Shown: positions 34,082-43,119 of the stretch, one piece after another
How the letters are laid out: each line of letters starts with the position of its first letter
Numbering within the stretch: the first letter of the stretch is position 1
Assembly (NCBI GenBank): GCA_946803585.1
Contig: CAMPEQ010000011.1
Span: forward strand, 558,001 to 622,000
Length of the DNA stretch: 64,000 bases
From: an uncultured Actinomycetes bacterium
GTDB lineage: Bacteria > Actinomycetota > Actinomycetes > S36-B12 > UBA10799
Direction of reading: 5' to 3'
Position numbers and translations under genes: made by a program
The notes under the pieces: model-generated
What the model saw: only the letters and a program-made list of their open reading frames with translations
Told to the model about the DNA's origin: nothing
The model's database searches: none

Positions 34082-34201
34082 CTACTCTTCGTCGCCGCGT
34101 TCTTCTTCGCGATGCGGATGGTGCTTGATGTCTTCCTCGTGGCGTCGCTCGTCTTGGCTCTCGCCGTTCTCGCCTTCACCGTGTTTGGGATCGTGACTCA
34201 T
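34082..34201 (-). CDS. 39-aa highly charged small ORF upstream of DUF2252
   Basis: A short ORF starting at the ATG 34201-34199 and ending with TAG at 34084-34082. A strong Shine-Dalgarno GAGGAG lies six bases before the ATG. The peptide (MSHDPKHGEGENGESQDERR, then a His/Glu/Arg-rich end HHPHREEERGDEE) is about 30% Glu/Asp and 15% His, with no hydrophobic segment. It stops six bases before the DUF2252 start, suggesting translational coupling. Its acidic charge is opposite to the basic tail of the DUF2252 protein, so complex formation can be imagined. Composition is low complexity, hence moderate confidence. Confidence 0.5.
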   Translation of the reverse strand: MSHDPKHGEGENGESQDERRHEEDIKHHPHREEERGDEE

Positions 34202-34336
34202 TTTTTCTCCTCGGAATGGGGTGCGAGCGAGCAACGGGAACTCCGTCGCAGACATGCTTGCATGAGTTCACCAGCGATGCCATTTGCACTAGCCACCCTG
34301 TGCACCCGTGGTTTGACAACGACGCAAACGAGTCAG

Positions 34337-35491
34337 CTAGTGCGCGACGTCGGACTTCCAGCCACTGGTAGCAGAGTCTGCGCCTGCCGCTGCTTCGGCA
34401 TCTGCGAGGGCATCGACTTCTGCCATTGCCACTGATTCGGCTTCAGCGTCAGCTGCTATCCGCGGCGATGCCCAGCGAATCACCACGTTCATGATGACGC
34501 CGATGATCACGGCAATCACCGCACCTAGGAGCGTGAATTCAAACCGTTCACTGGCCAATGTGACCTGACCGTTGCCTGCCGAGTCGAGCAGAATCACCGC
34601 CGGTGTGAGGAAGCTGGCATAGATCCAATAGGCGCGCTTCTCCGCCATGATCGTCAGGGCAGTAACCATCAGAATCCCGGCGATCACATAGATCGCTGCG
34701 GAGTGTTCGACCACCGAGATCACTGCGAGCGCAACAATAGAACCGATGAATGTCCCACCCACTCGGGCGAAGATCATGTCGAAGTCGAGGTGACGTGTTG
34801 GCTTCGTGAGCAAATAGATCGTGAGCGTCAACCACATCCAGTAGGTATCGGGATACCAAGTCAAGGCTACGAAGGTGATAGACCCCGTCGTTCCCGCGAG
34901 CAATACCCCGTAGAGAACCGACGCACCAACCGACGGAATCTGTGGTTTGTCGCCGAAGCTTGGGAGCTTCACGAGTTTGGCAACGATGAATGCGGCATAT
35001 AGGCCGGCGGCTAGAAGGACGAACAAGGTGATGAGTAGGAATAGGAACTCGTTGTCGGCGATCCCTGACCGCGGCTTCTCCGAAATTGCAGCATGGACGA
35101 CATAGGGCACCAACGGTGCCGTAAAGACCATTGGACCGGCGAGACCGCGAAGCCCGAAGAAGGCAACGAGCGCCGACATCACGGCAACGAGCAAGGCCGC
35201 GAGTACCGGCTGACCGCCCGTCCACACCCCGATCGTCGCGGCCACGGCAAAGATCGAGACGAAGAGGGCACCAGTGGAGAATCCTCGACCCAGCGCGGAG
35301 AACATTCCCACAATCGAGGCGAACGCAATCACCGATACGGCTTGCGGCCACCAAATCGACACCAGAATTGCCGGAGGGGCGATGGCAACGATGCCAAGGA
35401 TGAATACCTTGACGGCGGTCGATAGGAATCCCGTCACTACAAGACCTCGATTGTTGTCTGTGCGGCTGAAGAGTACTGGTGCTGCCGGCAT
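34337..35491 (-). CDS. FUSC-family-like integral membrane protein
   Basis: About 384 aa with around 10-11 transmembrane helices in two bundles. The second half includes ITFVALTWYPDTYWMWLTLT and KPTRHLDFDMIFARVGGTFI followed by GSIVALAVISVVEHSAAIYV, the phrase typical of FUSC/aromatic-acid-exporter proteins (PF13515-like). Family knowledge points to export of aromatic acids or related small anions. A TTG at 35506 is an alternative start; the ATG at 35491 is listed. The C-terminal ~40 residues are an Ala/Glu/Asp-rich tail. It begins ~30 bases after the ACR3 gene and probably belongs to the same minus-strand transcript. Confidence 0.75.
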   Translation of the reverse strand: MPAAPVLFSRTDNNRGLVVTGFLSTAVKVFILGIVAIAPPAILVSIWWPQAVSVIAFASIVGMFSALGRGFSTGALFVSIFAVAATIGVWTGGQPVLAALLVAVMSALVAFFGLRGLAGPMVFTAPLVPYVVHAAISEKPRSGIADNEFLFLLITLFVLLAAGLYAAFIVAKLVKLPSFGDKPQIPSVGASVLYGVLLAGTTGSITFVALTWYPDTYWMWLTLTIYLLTKPTRHLDFDMIFARVGGTFIGSIVALAVISVVEHSAAIYVIAGILMVTALTIMAEKRAYWIYASFLTPAVILLDSAGNGQVTLASERFEFTLLGAVIAVIIGVIMNVVIRWASPRIAADAEAESVAMAEVDALADAEAAAGADSATSGWKSDVAH

Positions 35492-35521
35492 ATCCCTCGG
35501 CAGCAAGCTAAGAAGCCGAGG

Positions 35522-36619
35522 TTACACCTTTGCCCCGCTGACGCTCGGCCACCAACGGCGACGCAACCGCAGGGAGACGTACACCAGCGCCACGAGGACC
35601 GGTACCTCGATGAGTGGTCCCACAGCGCCGGTGAGTGCTTGCCCGCTCGTTACTCCCCAGACACCAATGCTGACCGCGATTGCCAACTCGAAGTTGTTCC
35701 CCGCGGCGGTGAAGGCCACGGTGGCTGATCGCTCGTAGCTAAGACCCAGCGCCTTGGCCAGCAGCATCGACACGAACCACATGATGAAGAAGTAGCAGAG
35801 CAGTGGGACCGCGATCTGGAGGACGATGACGGGATTGTTCAGTAGTGCGCTGCCCTGTAACGAGAACAACACCACGATCGTGAACAGCAGGCCCCAGAGC
35901 GCGATTGGGGCGATCTTTGGCGCAAAGACATTGTCGTACCAATCTGATCCCCTCCGAGCAACACCGATTCGACGCGTCAGGTAGCCCGCGACCAACGGAA
36001 TCCCCAGGAAGATCACCACTGCCTTGGTGATCGCCAGCGTTGAGAATGCGACATCCTGGGTATCGAGTCCGAGCCAGCCCGGCAAGATCGCGAGGTAGAA
36101 CGTGCCGAGTAGCGCATAGCCAAGGATCTGAAAAACCGAGTTGATTGCGACCAGCAGCGCTCCGGCTTCGCGACTGCCGCAGGCGAGATCGTTCCAGATC
36201 AACACCATTGCGATACACCGTGCTAGTCCGATCACGATGAGTCCGGTTCGGAAGGCTGGCTCATCCGCGAGGAAGATCCAGGCCAGGGTGAACATCAGCG
36301 CCGGACCAACAATCCAGTTGAGCACCAGTGAGAGCCACAGCATCCGCCGGTCCCCCGTCAGGTGACCCATTTCCTCGTACTTCACTCGGGCCAGCACTGG
36401 GTACATCATTGCCAGCAGCCCGACCGCGATCGGAAGACTCGTGCCGTCCATACTGACCGCGTCCAGGGTTGCCTGTAGCGACGGAATCGTCTGGCTCAAC
36501 AACAGACCCAGACCCATCGCGAGGCCGATCCAGACCGGCAGGAACCGATCCAGCGTTGAGAGTCGCCCGACTACCGCGCTCTCGGTGCCGCTGTTCGGTG
36601 GCGCTTGATCAGCAGCCAC
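35522..36619 (-). CDS. ACR3-family arsenite efflux transporter
   Basis: A 365-aa membrane protein with 10 helices. The conserved ACR3 stretches are visible: LPIAVGLLAMMYPVLARVKY, FRTGLIVIGLARCIAMVLIW then NDLACGSREAGALLVAINSV, and TVAFTAAGNNFELAIAVSIG. The Cys of the GLARCIAMV motif is the residue implicated in arsenite transport in characterised members. It extrudes As(III) using the proton gradient. No arsenate reductase or metal-type ArsR is next to it, so resistance to arsenate would need a gene elsewhere. It is first in a minus-strand chain with the FUSC-like protein. Confidence 0.92.
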   Translation of the reverse strand: MAADQAPPNSGTESAVVGRLSTLDRFLPVWIGLAMGLGLLLSQTIPSLQATLDAVSMDGTSLPIAVGLLAMMYPVLARVKYEEMGHLTGDRRMLWLSLVLNWIVGPALMFTLAWIFLADEPAFRTGLIVIGLARCIAMVLIWNDLACGSREAGALLVAINSVFQILGYALLGTFYLAILPGWLGLDTQDVAFSTLAITKAVVIFLGIPLVAGYLTRRIGVARRGSDWYDNVFAPKIAPIALWGLLFTIVVLFSLQGSALLNNPVIVLQIAVPLLCYFFIMWFVSMLLAKALGLSYERSATVAFTAAGNNFELAIAVSIGVWGVTSGQALTGAVGPLIEVPVLVALVYVSLRLRRRWWPSVSGAKV

Positions 36620-36723
36620 GGCTGCCTCGATCTTGGCCGGGATTCACTACATTCACCGTTTCTTTACCTTTCCGCAATCAGCACGTGTTCTGGGGTGAAC
36701 TTCCCCGCGTAAGAATCCTATTC

Positions 36724-37122
36724 ATGAACAGCTGGTTCGATCCCCCCGCAGCCAGACCACGTGTGCGGACTGCGTTCAACGTTGAGCTCTCCTTCCACCT
36801 CAACGACGATGACGCCGTCAGCCGCCGACGCCGACTCGAACTCGTTCGCCAGGCTCTGAAACAGATTGGCATGCGTGACGACCGACTAGCGTCCTGGCAG
36901 ATCTCCCAGGTCGCCGCATCCGGTTGGGTCTACATCAGCGCCGTCGTCATCGCGGATGCACCAGGCGAGGTGGCGTCGCTGAGTGAGAACTGGATGCGCT
37001 CAGCCGTCGCAGCCGCGAATCTGGGATGTGCGAACCCGGCGGCGCAAAGCCTCCCGCAACAGCGCAGTGAGTCCGCCTTTGGGATGGCCATGGATTCCGT
37101 GACCGCCCAAGTGAGCACCTAG
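36724..37122 (+). CDS. Conserved-looking small protein of unknown function
   Basis: A 132-aa soluble protein starting MNSWFDPPAARPRVRTAFNV. The central part (FHLNDDDAVSRRRRLELVRQ, ALKQIGMRDDRLASWQISQV, ASGWVYISAVVIADAPGEVA) looks folded, alpha/beta, with the pattern of an ACT or ferredoxin-like domain. The ATG at 36724 has no clear Shine-Dalgarno and could be leaderless; the frame is open further upstream without a better start. It is divergent from ACR3 and convergent with the glycosyltransferase gene. Function unknown. Confidence 0.55.
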   Translation: MNSWFDPPAARPRVRTAFNVELSFHLNDDDAVSRRRRLELVRQALKQIGMRDDRLASWQISQVAASGWVYISAVVIADAPGEVASLSENWMRSAVAAANLGCANPAAQSLPQQRSESAFGMAMDSVTAQVST

Positions 37123-37177
37123 CTAGCTTGCACGACGACGGCACAGCCTGACCCACTCGCACTAGCAACTCCGGCGG

Positions 37178-38476
37178 CTAGGAAGCTCCGGGATCCTTGA
37201 CGACTTCGCGTTCGGTTTTGGCCCAGGTCTTGGTCCCCTTGAGTTGACGAAAGAGCCCCAAGAACACGACCGGCCACATCACCCACACATAGGCGTAGTA
37301 GGACGGAAAAAGCTTGATAACTGGCCATATGCCACGCCAACCAAGACCCCTCGCGCTGACGATGACCCCCATCCCGAGCGGACCAAAGGTCAGCGCCACG
37401 GTAAACAGCAGCGCCCAGAGATTCCCGAACGGGAACAGCGGAATCTGGAAGATGGCGAAACCGAGAAGGGCGACAATGACGGCCGTGCCGACGATGATCT
37501 GCAGCACCGGCATGATCAACGTCATAAGGGCATCGAAGCGCCGCAAGCCCGTCAAGTGATGCGCGTAGAGCCGTGTTGCCGAGCCGATCACTTGTAGGTT
37601 CCCTTGCATCCACCGGGTTCGTTGCCGGTAGAGCTTCTTCAGCGAGTTCAGCCCCTGCTGGCTCACATTGGTCCGCGGCTCGTGCTCGCATACCCAGCCT
37701 CGTTCCAGGAGCCGAAGTCCAAGCTCCTGGTCCTCGGTCAGGAAGTCCGACCATGGCCCTTCCGGACCGGACACACTCATCAGCGCTGACATCCGATTGA
37801 ACTGTCCGTTGCCGCCCATGAACGCGGTACCCCACTCGGACCGGCCAACCTGGAAGAGCCCACCGAAGATCTTGAACTCCTGTGCCTGCATTCGGGTCAG
37901 CCAGGAGTCCTGGTTGTAGATCGCCACCCGTACCTGCACGCCAGCGAGCCGTGGGTTCGCAAAGTGCGGGGCGACATACGACGGCGCGTCCGCGGCCAGG
38001 CGACCGTCGGCGTCGACGATCACCACGATCGTGCGATCTGGGGTCCAGTGTGAATAGAGATCGGAGGTGAGCACGGTGTCGGAGATGAAGTCCAGCGCGT
38101 TGTTCAGCGCGGCAGCCTTTCCCTTGCGCGCATTCGGGGCGACTCGAGTAAGGACCGCCAGATCGGGCCCGGCGATCCGTTCGAGGACCTCACCGGTGTC
38201 GTCCTCCGAGCCATCATTAATCACCAACGCGACCTTGTTCTTAACCGTGACACTGCGCAACCGCGCGACTGAGTCGGCGATCGTTACGCCTTCATTGAGG
38301 GCAGGGACCAGGAAGACCCAGAGGTAGTCATCGTCACCACCAACCGGTTGCTGATCGAGCTTGTCCATGAAGCGGCCGCCGGCGATGTACAGCACGATCG
38401 TCCACGCCCAGCCGAGCAGGATGGCAGTCAGGGCAATCGAGTACCAGCCCCACTGCAGCCACGATGAGATGGTCAT
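37178..38476 (-). CDS. BcsA-like membrane glycosyltransferase (GT2) without PilZ domain
   Basis: A 432-aa inner-membrane processive-type glycosyltransferase. After two N-terminal hydrophobic helices, the GT2 core shows the D,D,D,QxxRW set: ALVINDGSEDDTGEVLERIA, IVVIVDADGRLA, FLTEDQELGLRLL and YRQRTRWMQGNLQVIG. Four C-terminal helices follow (LQIIVGTAVIVALLGFAIFQ, SYYAYVWVMWPVVFLGLF). The start at 38476 overlaps the BcsB-like stop by four bases (ATGA); an upstream ATG at 38530 is unlikely. Unlike BcsA it ends soon after the last helix, with no c-di-GMP-binding PilZ domain. It probably synthesises a beta-glycan; which one is unknown. Confidence 0.9.
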   Translation of the reverse strand: MTISSWLQWGWYSIALTAILLGWAWTIVLYIAGGRFMDKLDQQPVGGDDDYLWVFLVPALNEGVTIADSVARLRSVTVKNKVALVINDGSEDDTGEVLERIAGPDLAVLTRVAPNARKGKAAALNNALDFISDTVLTSDLYSHWTPDRTIVVIVDADGRLAADAPSYVAPHFANPRLAGVQVRVAIYNQDSWLTRMQAQEFKIFGGLFQVGRSEWGTAFMGGNGQFNRMSALMSVSGPEGPWSDFLTEDQELGLRLLERGWVCEHEPRTNVSQQGLNSLKKLYRQRTRWMQGNLQVIGSATRLYAHHLTGLRRFDALMTLIMPVLQIIVGTAVIVALLGFAIFQIPLFPFGNLWALLFTVALTFGPLGMGVIVSARGLGWRGIWPVIKLFPSYYAYVWVMWPVVFLGLFRQLKGTKTWAKTEREVVKDPGAS

Positions 38477-40422
38477 GAGCTCGCTGCGTCGCCCGGACGG
38501 ATAGGTGCAGTTCCCCGCGGTCGACGCCACAGCCAGGCAAGTAGTAGGACAGCTAGTAGTCCGAGCACAATCGATGTCGCCAGGATGTAGGGCCCGAGGC
38601 TCTGGGGCGGTGCGGGCTGCGCAATCGTCAGGGTCTCGATCGGGGCACCTGGCAGTTTGGTCACCACCTGATTGGTCAGCACAGCCCAGCCAGCTTTGTT
38701 GCTGTTGACGTAGGCGGCGAGCTCATCGCGGGCAGTCAGTGCTTGGGCCTCGTTACCGGCTGAATGCGTACCCAGCATGATGATGTTGCGATCGTCGTCA
38801 CTGAGATACGCCTGCAGGAACGCGTAGGGAGCATCGCTGGTCAGCGCCACGCTCGCGCCATCGCTGGACAGCATCGTCGCGTCGGTGGTGCTCGACAGCG
38901 GAGCTTGCGTGAAGACGGCCGGACTGTTCTGCTCATCCGGATTCCCCACGGCGATTCCGGAGGTGCCGCTCTTGGTGAAGTCCTCCGGCGAGATGATCGA
39001 GTAGGTGTGCTGTAGCGGCCAATTCCGCTCCAGCGATGCGATCAGGTTCGCGGTAGCGCTCAGGTCGGCAGTCGTGGGTCCGTTGTTCAAGTAGGTGACC
39101 GGAACGGCCGAGCTGAAGACCTGCGGGAACCGCCCAAAACCGGGTGGAAGCGAGTCACCGTCATCAGCCAGGACCCGGGTGGTTGAGATATCGATATCGG
39201 CGCGCGCCCCGAGTGGCTTAGGTGAACACTCGCCACCGGGCGGGGCGTAGCTCAACGAGATCCCGAAATCGTTCGTCCGACGTAGCTGCTCGGAGGGGAC
39301 CTTTAAGGTGTTGCTAATCGTCGATGCCATCCCCATCGGGATGGAATCAATCAGCTCGTCGTTCCAGAGGAAATCGACGCGGCCTTGACCGCCGGTGGGT
39401 AACTCGGTCATCGCTCCGGTGACGTCAATCTCGACCGAATCCAGGGATGAACCAAAGCTGGGCTGGTTGATCGCGAGCTCCACCGTCTGCGTGCCGATTC
39501 CCTCGAGGTGAACGGGAGCGGCATTCAGCCCGGAGAGAGTGGTATCCAGCGGACTCGGCTGGTAGATCAACTCATCGGTGATGTTCGAGGCGGTATTGGT
39601 AGTAATGGCGGCAATATCGGGATTGGACAGCGCTGCGGCGGCATCGGTCAGTCCGGTCCCAGCACCAGTGATCGTCATAACGGACTGATCGACCGAGATC
39701 GTATTGCTGGGTTGAGGGCTATCGGAATCACCGGAGTCGCTGGTATCGCTGGTCGCGTCCTGCTCAACGATTCGGACCTGTCGGCTAAGGAATCCGGCCT
39801 CTCCTGGGCTGTCAGTACTCACCAAACTCACCTGGGTCGGTGGACCATAGGAATGGCTCAACGCCGCAACCGCATTGAGTCCGGCGCTTTGAGCGTCGGT
39901 GCTAGCCGCAGTTGGGACGACGACGGTGAACTGCGGGATCCCGGAGCTCAGGAAGTCCCCGATCGAGGTGATTCCCTCTGGGGCCGCAAGTTGGTACGCC
40001 AGTGACGCACTGACTAGGGATGCGATTGCGTTGTCCTCGGCAAAGCAGTTCTTATCCGATTCCAGCCGGGTGGTAAGGCCGATCGGGACGCCGAACTCGG
40101 TCACGTCCGCTTGTGTGAGCGGGATGTCGATCCGTCCACCCGTCCGGGAGTCCACGGTTGCCGCGCTTCGGCCATTGATGCTGACGTTGATAGTCCCCGG
40201 TGTCGTGTAGGTGGAGGTGATTTCACCAGTGAGTGCCAGCGGTGTGGTGCCTTCTGGAATCTGGGCATCGGTCTCGGCAATACCGTTCGCCCCCTTGATG
40301 CTCAGGGTGTACGGAAGCTCAGTCTTACTGGTGGCTTCCTCGGTCGGCGCGGCAGACGCCGAGATAGGCACTGCTACCAAGGCGGCGGCACTCAGGCCGA
40401 CAAAGAATGCGCTAATTCGCAC
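38473..40422 (-). CDS. BcsB-like cellulose-synthase accessory protein
   Basis: A 649-aa exported protein with a signal peptide (FFVGLSAAALVAVPISASAA) and a single C-terminal transmembrane helix (YILATSIVLGLLAVLLLAWL). The beta-rich repeats (TGEITSTYTTPGTINVSING; VHLEGIGTQTVELAINQPSF) and alpha/beta segments match the carbohydrate-binding plus flavodoxin-like pattern of BcsB, which guides the nascent polymer across the periplasm and anchors by a C-terminal helix. The GTG start at 40422 has AAGGAG about ten bases upstream. Together with the overlapping GT2 gene it forms a two-gene synthase; no BcsC, BcsZ or BcsG is present, as expected in a Gram-positive. Confidence 0.85.
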   Translation of the reverse strand: MRISAFFVGLSAAALVAVPISASAAPTEEATSKTELPYTLSIKGANGIAETDAQIPEGTTPLALTGEITSTYTTPGTINVSINGRSAATVDSRTGGRIDIPLTQADVTEFGVPIGLTTRLESDKNCFAEDNAIASLVSASLAYQLAAPEGITSIGDFLSSGIPQFTVVVPTAASTDAQSAGLNAVAALSHSYGPPTQVSLVSTDSPGEAGFLSRQVRIVEQDATSDTSDSGDSDSPQPSNTISVDQSVMTITGAGTGLTDAAAALSNPDIAAITTNTASNITDELIYQPSPLDTTLSGLNAAPVHLEGIGTQTVELAINQPSFGSSLDSVEIDVTGAMTELPTGGQGRVDFLWNDELIDSIPMGMASTISNTLKVPSEQLRRTNDFGISLSYAPPGGECSPKPLGARADIDISTTRVLADDGDSLPPGFGRFPQVFSSAVPVTYLNNGPTTADLSATANLIASLERNWPLQHTYSIISPEDFTKSGTSGIAVGNPDEQNSPAVFTQAPLSSTTDATMLSSDGASVALTSDAPYAFLQAYLSDDDRNIIMLGTHSAGNEAQALTARDELAAYVNSNKAGWAVLTNQVVTKLPGAPIETLTIAQPAPPQSLGPYILATSIVLGLLAVLLLAWLWRRPRGTAPIRPGDAASS

Positions 40423-40613
40423 GGGACAGGCTCCTTAGGGGGACTCGTTGGTCAACAATCCCAAACCCCGCGCCTAGATTTCTTGCTGAGAGCCGCAGTT
40501 ACCCCGCCCACCCGGATGAGCCGAGATGCGAGAGCCGTCGGGACCCGTAAGACTCGAACAGCGCAGACTCGGTACCGAAGTCGGGTCCAGCAGCCGAAGG
40601 GACTGGTGCCGCG

Positions 40614-41159
40614 ATGGGATTGACGAGCCGAGTGATTCCATGGCCAATCCGTGGGATCTTGGCCGGATTCGCCGGAACGCTGGCGATGTCGACGGTGTAT
40701 TCCCTCGATCACTGGCGACGTCCTGGGGCCCTTGGCGTGGCGGGAATCGCTGGAATCGGCGGACACGTCGGTCTGGACTACGACGACTCCGGGGTACCCG
40801 GCCGGATCGCGGCTAACCTCCTGCACTTGCCCGAACTCAGCGATAGGCAAGCCGGTCAACTGACCCTGGCGATTCGCTGGTCCTACGGCTCGGTCTTTGG
40901 AGTTGCCCACGTGCTGCTGCGTTCCAGGCTGCCGGAGCCAGCGGCGACGACAGTCTTCGGTACCGCGCTGATGTCGATGACATTCAGCATGTTCCCGCTA
41001 CTGGGTAAGACCCCACCTCCGTGGAAGTGGCGCGGAGACGAGTTGGTGACCAGTGTGGCCACTCACTTCGCGTACATCACGACAGCGGCCGTCGTCGACG
41101 ACGTCCTGCGCGGGCGGAACAAGATCCTCTACCGGGCGTTACCGATCGCTCGCGTCTAA
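40614..41159 (+). CDS. Small integral membrane protein of unknown function
   Basis: A 181-aa protein with about four hydrophobic segments (PIRGILAGFAGTLAMSTVYS, ALGVAGIAGIGGHVGL, WSYGSVFGVAHVLLRSRL, VFGTALMSMTFSMFPLLG). The first helix with G-x-x-A-T/G-x-x-A spacing resembles DUF1440/DUF1648-like small membrane families, but I cannot assign one. The ATG at 40614 lacks an obvious Shine-Dalgarno. It is divergent from the BcsB-like gene (191 bases) and convergent with the response regulator, whose stop it abuts. Function unknown. Confidence 0.65.
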   Translation: MGLTSRVIPWPIRGILAGFAGTLAMSTVYSLDHWRRPGALGVAGIAGIGGHVGLDYDDSGVPGRIAANLLHLPELSDRQAGQLTLAIRWSYGSVFGVAHVLLRSRLPEPAATTVFGTALMSMTFSMFPLLGKTPPPWKWRGDELVTSVATHFAYITTAAVVDDVLRGRNKILYRALPIARV

Positions 41160-41815
41160 GGCGCGATGCCTGCCTCGTGAGCAAGCACTGTCGCGTGGAC
41201 GCGGTCACGCAGATCGAGTTTGGTGAGCACATTCGATACGTGCGTCTTAGCGGTAGCTGGCGAGATCGTCAGTTGTGCCGCGATCTCCTGATTCGTCAAC
41301 CCGCGGGCGACTAGGCGCAGGACTTCTAGCTCCCGACTCGTCAGCGTTTCCTCGATGTGAGCACGTTGAGCGTCCTGCGCTGGCACAGTCGGGGCGGCCA
41401 AGCCTTTGAGAAGTCTCCGCAGCACGTGGGGGTCGATCACCGAGCCGCCAGCAGCCACCGTGTTGATCGCCCTGACTAGGTCATCGGCGCTGGCATCTTT
41501 GAGCAGGAATCCGGCCGCCCCGGCGTTCAGTGATCGTTGGACGTCAACCTCAACATCGAAAGTCGTGAGCACGAGTACACGCGTGCGGTTCCGTTGGTCC
41601 GCCATGATCCGCTCAGTTGCCGCGATCCCGTCGAGGACCGGCATCCGCACGTCCATCACAGCGACGTCGGGACGATACTGCGCGGCCAACTCAACCGCTT
41701 CACGCCCGTCGCTGGCCTCGGCGACTACCTGGAAGTCAGCCTCAGCATCTAGCAGCATCCGCAACCCGGAACGAACAAGCGCCTGATCATCAGCGAGTAG
41801 GACAGTGATCGTCAC
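41156..41815 (-). CDS. NarL/LuxR-family response regulator
   Basis: A 219-aa response regulator. The receiver domain has the acidic pair Asp9-Asp10, the phosphoacceptor Asp55 (VAVMDVRMPVLDG) and the conserved Lys in FLLKDASADD. The output domain is a LuxR helix-turn-helix (LTSRELEVLRLVARGLTNQE; QLTISPATAKTHVSNVLTKL). The GTG start overlaps the histidine-kinase stop (GTGA), giving coupled expression. It probably controls the ABC transporter genes at 43.1-44.8 kb, through an operator such as that at 44916-44931. The stimulus is unknown; envelope-active antibiotics are typical for this arrangement. Confidence 0.93.
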   Translation of the reverse strand: MTITVLLADDQALVRSGLRMLLDAEADFQVVAEASDGREAVELAAQYRPDVAVMDVRMPVLDGIAATERIMADQRNRTRVLVLTTFDVEVDVQRSLNAGAAGFLLKDASADDLVRAINTVAAGGSVIDPHVLRRLLKGLAAPTVPAQDAQRAHIEETLTSRELEVLRLVARGLTNQEIAAQLTISPATAKTHVSNVLTKLDLRDRVHATVLAHEAGIAP

Positions 41816-42984
41816 TGTTGCCCCTGCGGATACGACGGATTGGCCACGGCACGATTGTCGACTAGCGGTAGCTGTGCAGTCACTTCGAATATCGAGTCAG
41901 CCCTGCTGCCGGCTGACAGTGAGCCACCGATCGTGGCCATCCGTTGCTGCATACCTGCGATTCCCCGCCCTGCCCCAACAGCTCCCGCCCACGGCTCCTT
42001 AGAGATGGTGTTGGTGATCTCGGCGGTGAGAACTGAACCCTGCGCCTGGCCCTGTCGACTGAAAGTAACCCGCGCTCCGGCGGATAGGTCGCCGTGCTTC
42101 ATCGCGTTGGTCAGCGACTCCCGCACGATCTGGTAGATCACGACCTGCGATGCCACGGGGAGGTCTGCGACAACTGCCAGGTTCTCAACGGAAAGCGCGA
42201 GCCCGGATGCCTCGAAGACTGCGAGCAGCCCGGGAAGATCAGCGGCCGTTGCGTCCTCGGTGCTATCAATCAAGCCAAGCACGACTCGCAGCTCTCGCTG
42301 TGCCCGCCTGGAAGCCTCCGCGATATCGCTCAGCGCTTGGGCGGCCCGCTCGGGATCAGCCAATGCGATTCGCTGCGCACCGGTCGCTTGCGCGGAGACA
42401 ACCGTCAGGGTGTGGGCGATCGAGTCGTGCATCTCGTGGGCGATTCGCTCCCGCTCGGCGGCAGCTGCCAGGTAGCCGGCCTCGGCAAGTTCCCTCGAAC
42501 GGATCTCACTGCGAGTCTGACTGACCGTGAACCGGAGCCGACCGATAGAGGCCGCTGTCCCCACCAACATGAGGACGACGATCGCGATACCAGGCCCGGA
42601 GACGATATCAACCAATGCGATCGCGAACGGTGCCAGCGCAGCCGCACACAGCCCGCCAATCACCTTGCCGTGGCTTGGCTCCCACCTCGCCACGGAGTAG
42701 CTCGCGATCGCCAGTCCCAGTGCGGCCGCAACCGAGAACTGGTCGGTCGGCGTCACCAACGCGATAGCTGCAACGACCACCACGACAACGAAGGGGTAGC
42801 GCACACGCCACCACAGTGCGATCGCAATACCGACCGCGCCCACCACGGTCGCGGTCGCAGCGAGCGACCAGCCAGTTTCAGCGGCCTGCTCGGCACTGAG
42901 CAACCCGGCCTGCACGACGGCGAGCACGACCAGCCCAACCGTGATGCCGATTGAGACGATCGTGCTCGATCTTGCAGTGGTCAT
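41812..42984 (-). CDS. DesK/NarX-type sensor histidine kinase
   Basis: About 390 aa. Six to seven N-terminal hydrophobic helices without a large extracellular domain form an intramembrane sensor (IGITVGLVVLAVVQAGLLSA, FVVVVVVAAIALVTP, FAIALVDIVSGPGIAIVVLM). The HisKA_3 phosphorylation motif is ERERIAHEMHDSIAHTLTVV, and the ATPase domain shows RESLTNAMKHG and GAGRGIAGMQQRMATIGGSL. An in-frame GTG start at 43008 is possible; the ATG at 42984 is listed. It lies downstream of the ABC permease, separated by a strong hairpin, and immediately upstream of its response regulator. Confidence 0.92.
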   Translation of the reverse strand: MTTARSSTIVSIGITVGLVVLAVVQAGLLSAEQAAETGWSLAATATVVGAVGIAIALWWRVRYPFVVVVVVAAIALVTPTDQFSVAAALGLAIASYSVARWEPSHGKVIGGLCAAALAPFAIALVDIVSGPGIAIVVLMLVGTAASIGRLRFTVSQTRSEIRSRELAEAGYLAAAAERERIAHEMHDSIAHTLTVVSAQATGAQRIALADPERAAQALSDIAEASRRAQRELRVVLGLIDSTEDATAADLPGLLAVFEASGLALSVENLAVVADLPVASQVVIYQIVRESLTNAMKHGDLSAGARVTFSRQGQAQGSVLTAEITNTISKEPWAGAVGAGRGIAGMQQRMATIGGSLSAGSRADSIFEVTAQLPLVDNRAVANPSYPQGQQ

Positions 42985-43009
42985 GTCATTCACCCTAGAT
43001 CTAGGCACG

Positions 43010-43053
43010 CTGTAGGGCTAATCGGTTGGTATTGCGACCGATTAGCCCTACAG
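43010..43053 (-). terminator. Perfect 17-bp stem terminator between ABC and kinase genes
   Basis: Arms 43010-43026 and 43037-43053 are exact complements (CTGTAGGGCTAATCGGT and complement) with a 10-base loop. It lies 67 bases after the ABC permease stop on the minus strand, and the kinase starts 26 bases further on, so part of the transcription may read through. Confidence 0.8.
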
Positions 43054-43119
43054 ATTGGCCCGGCCCCAGCCGAGCCGGAGTTTGAGCCGCTCAGCGAGGA
43101 AACTGCAAGGGGCTCAGAG

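Noticed and set aside
42094-42954. 286-codon plus-strand frame opposite the histidine kinase
   Set aside because: Antisense to the kinase with Arg/Gln/Asp-rich, motif-free protein; the kinase motifs are unambiguous.
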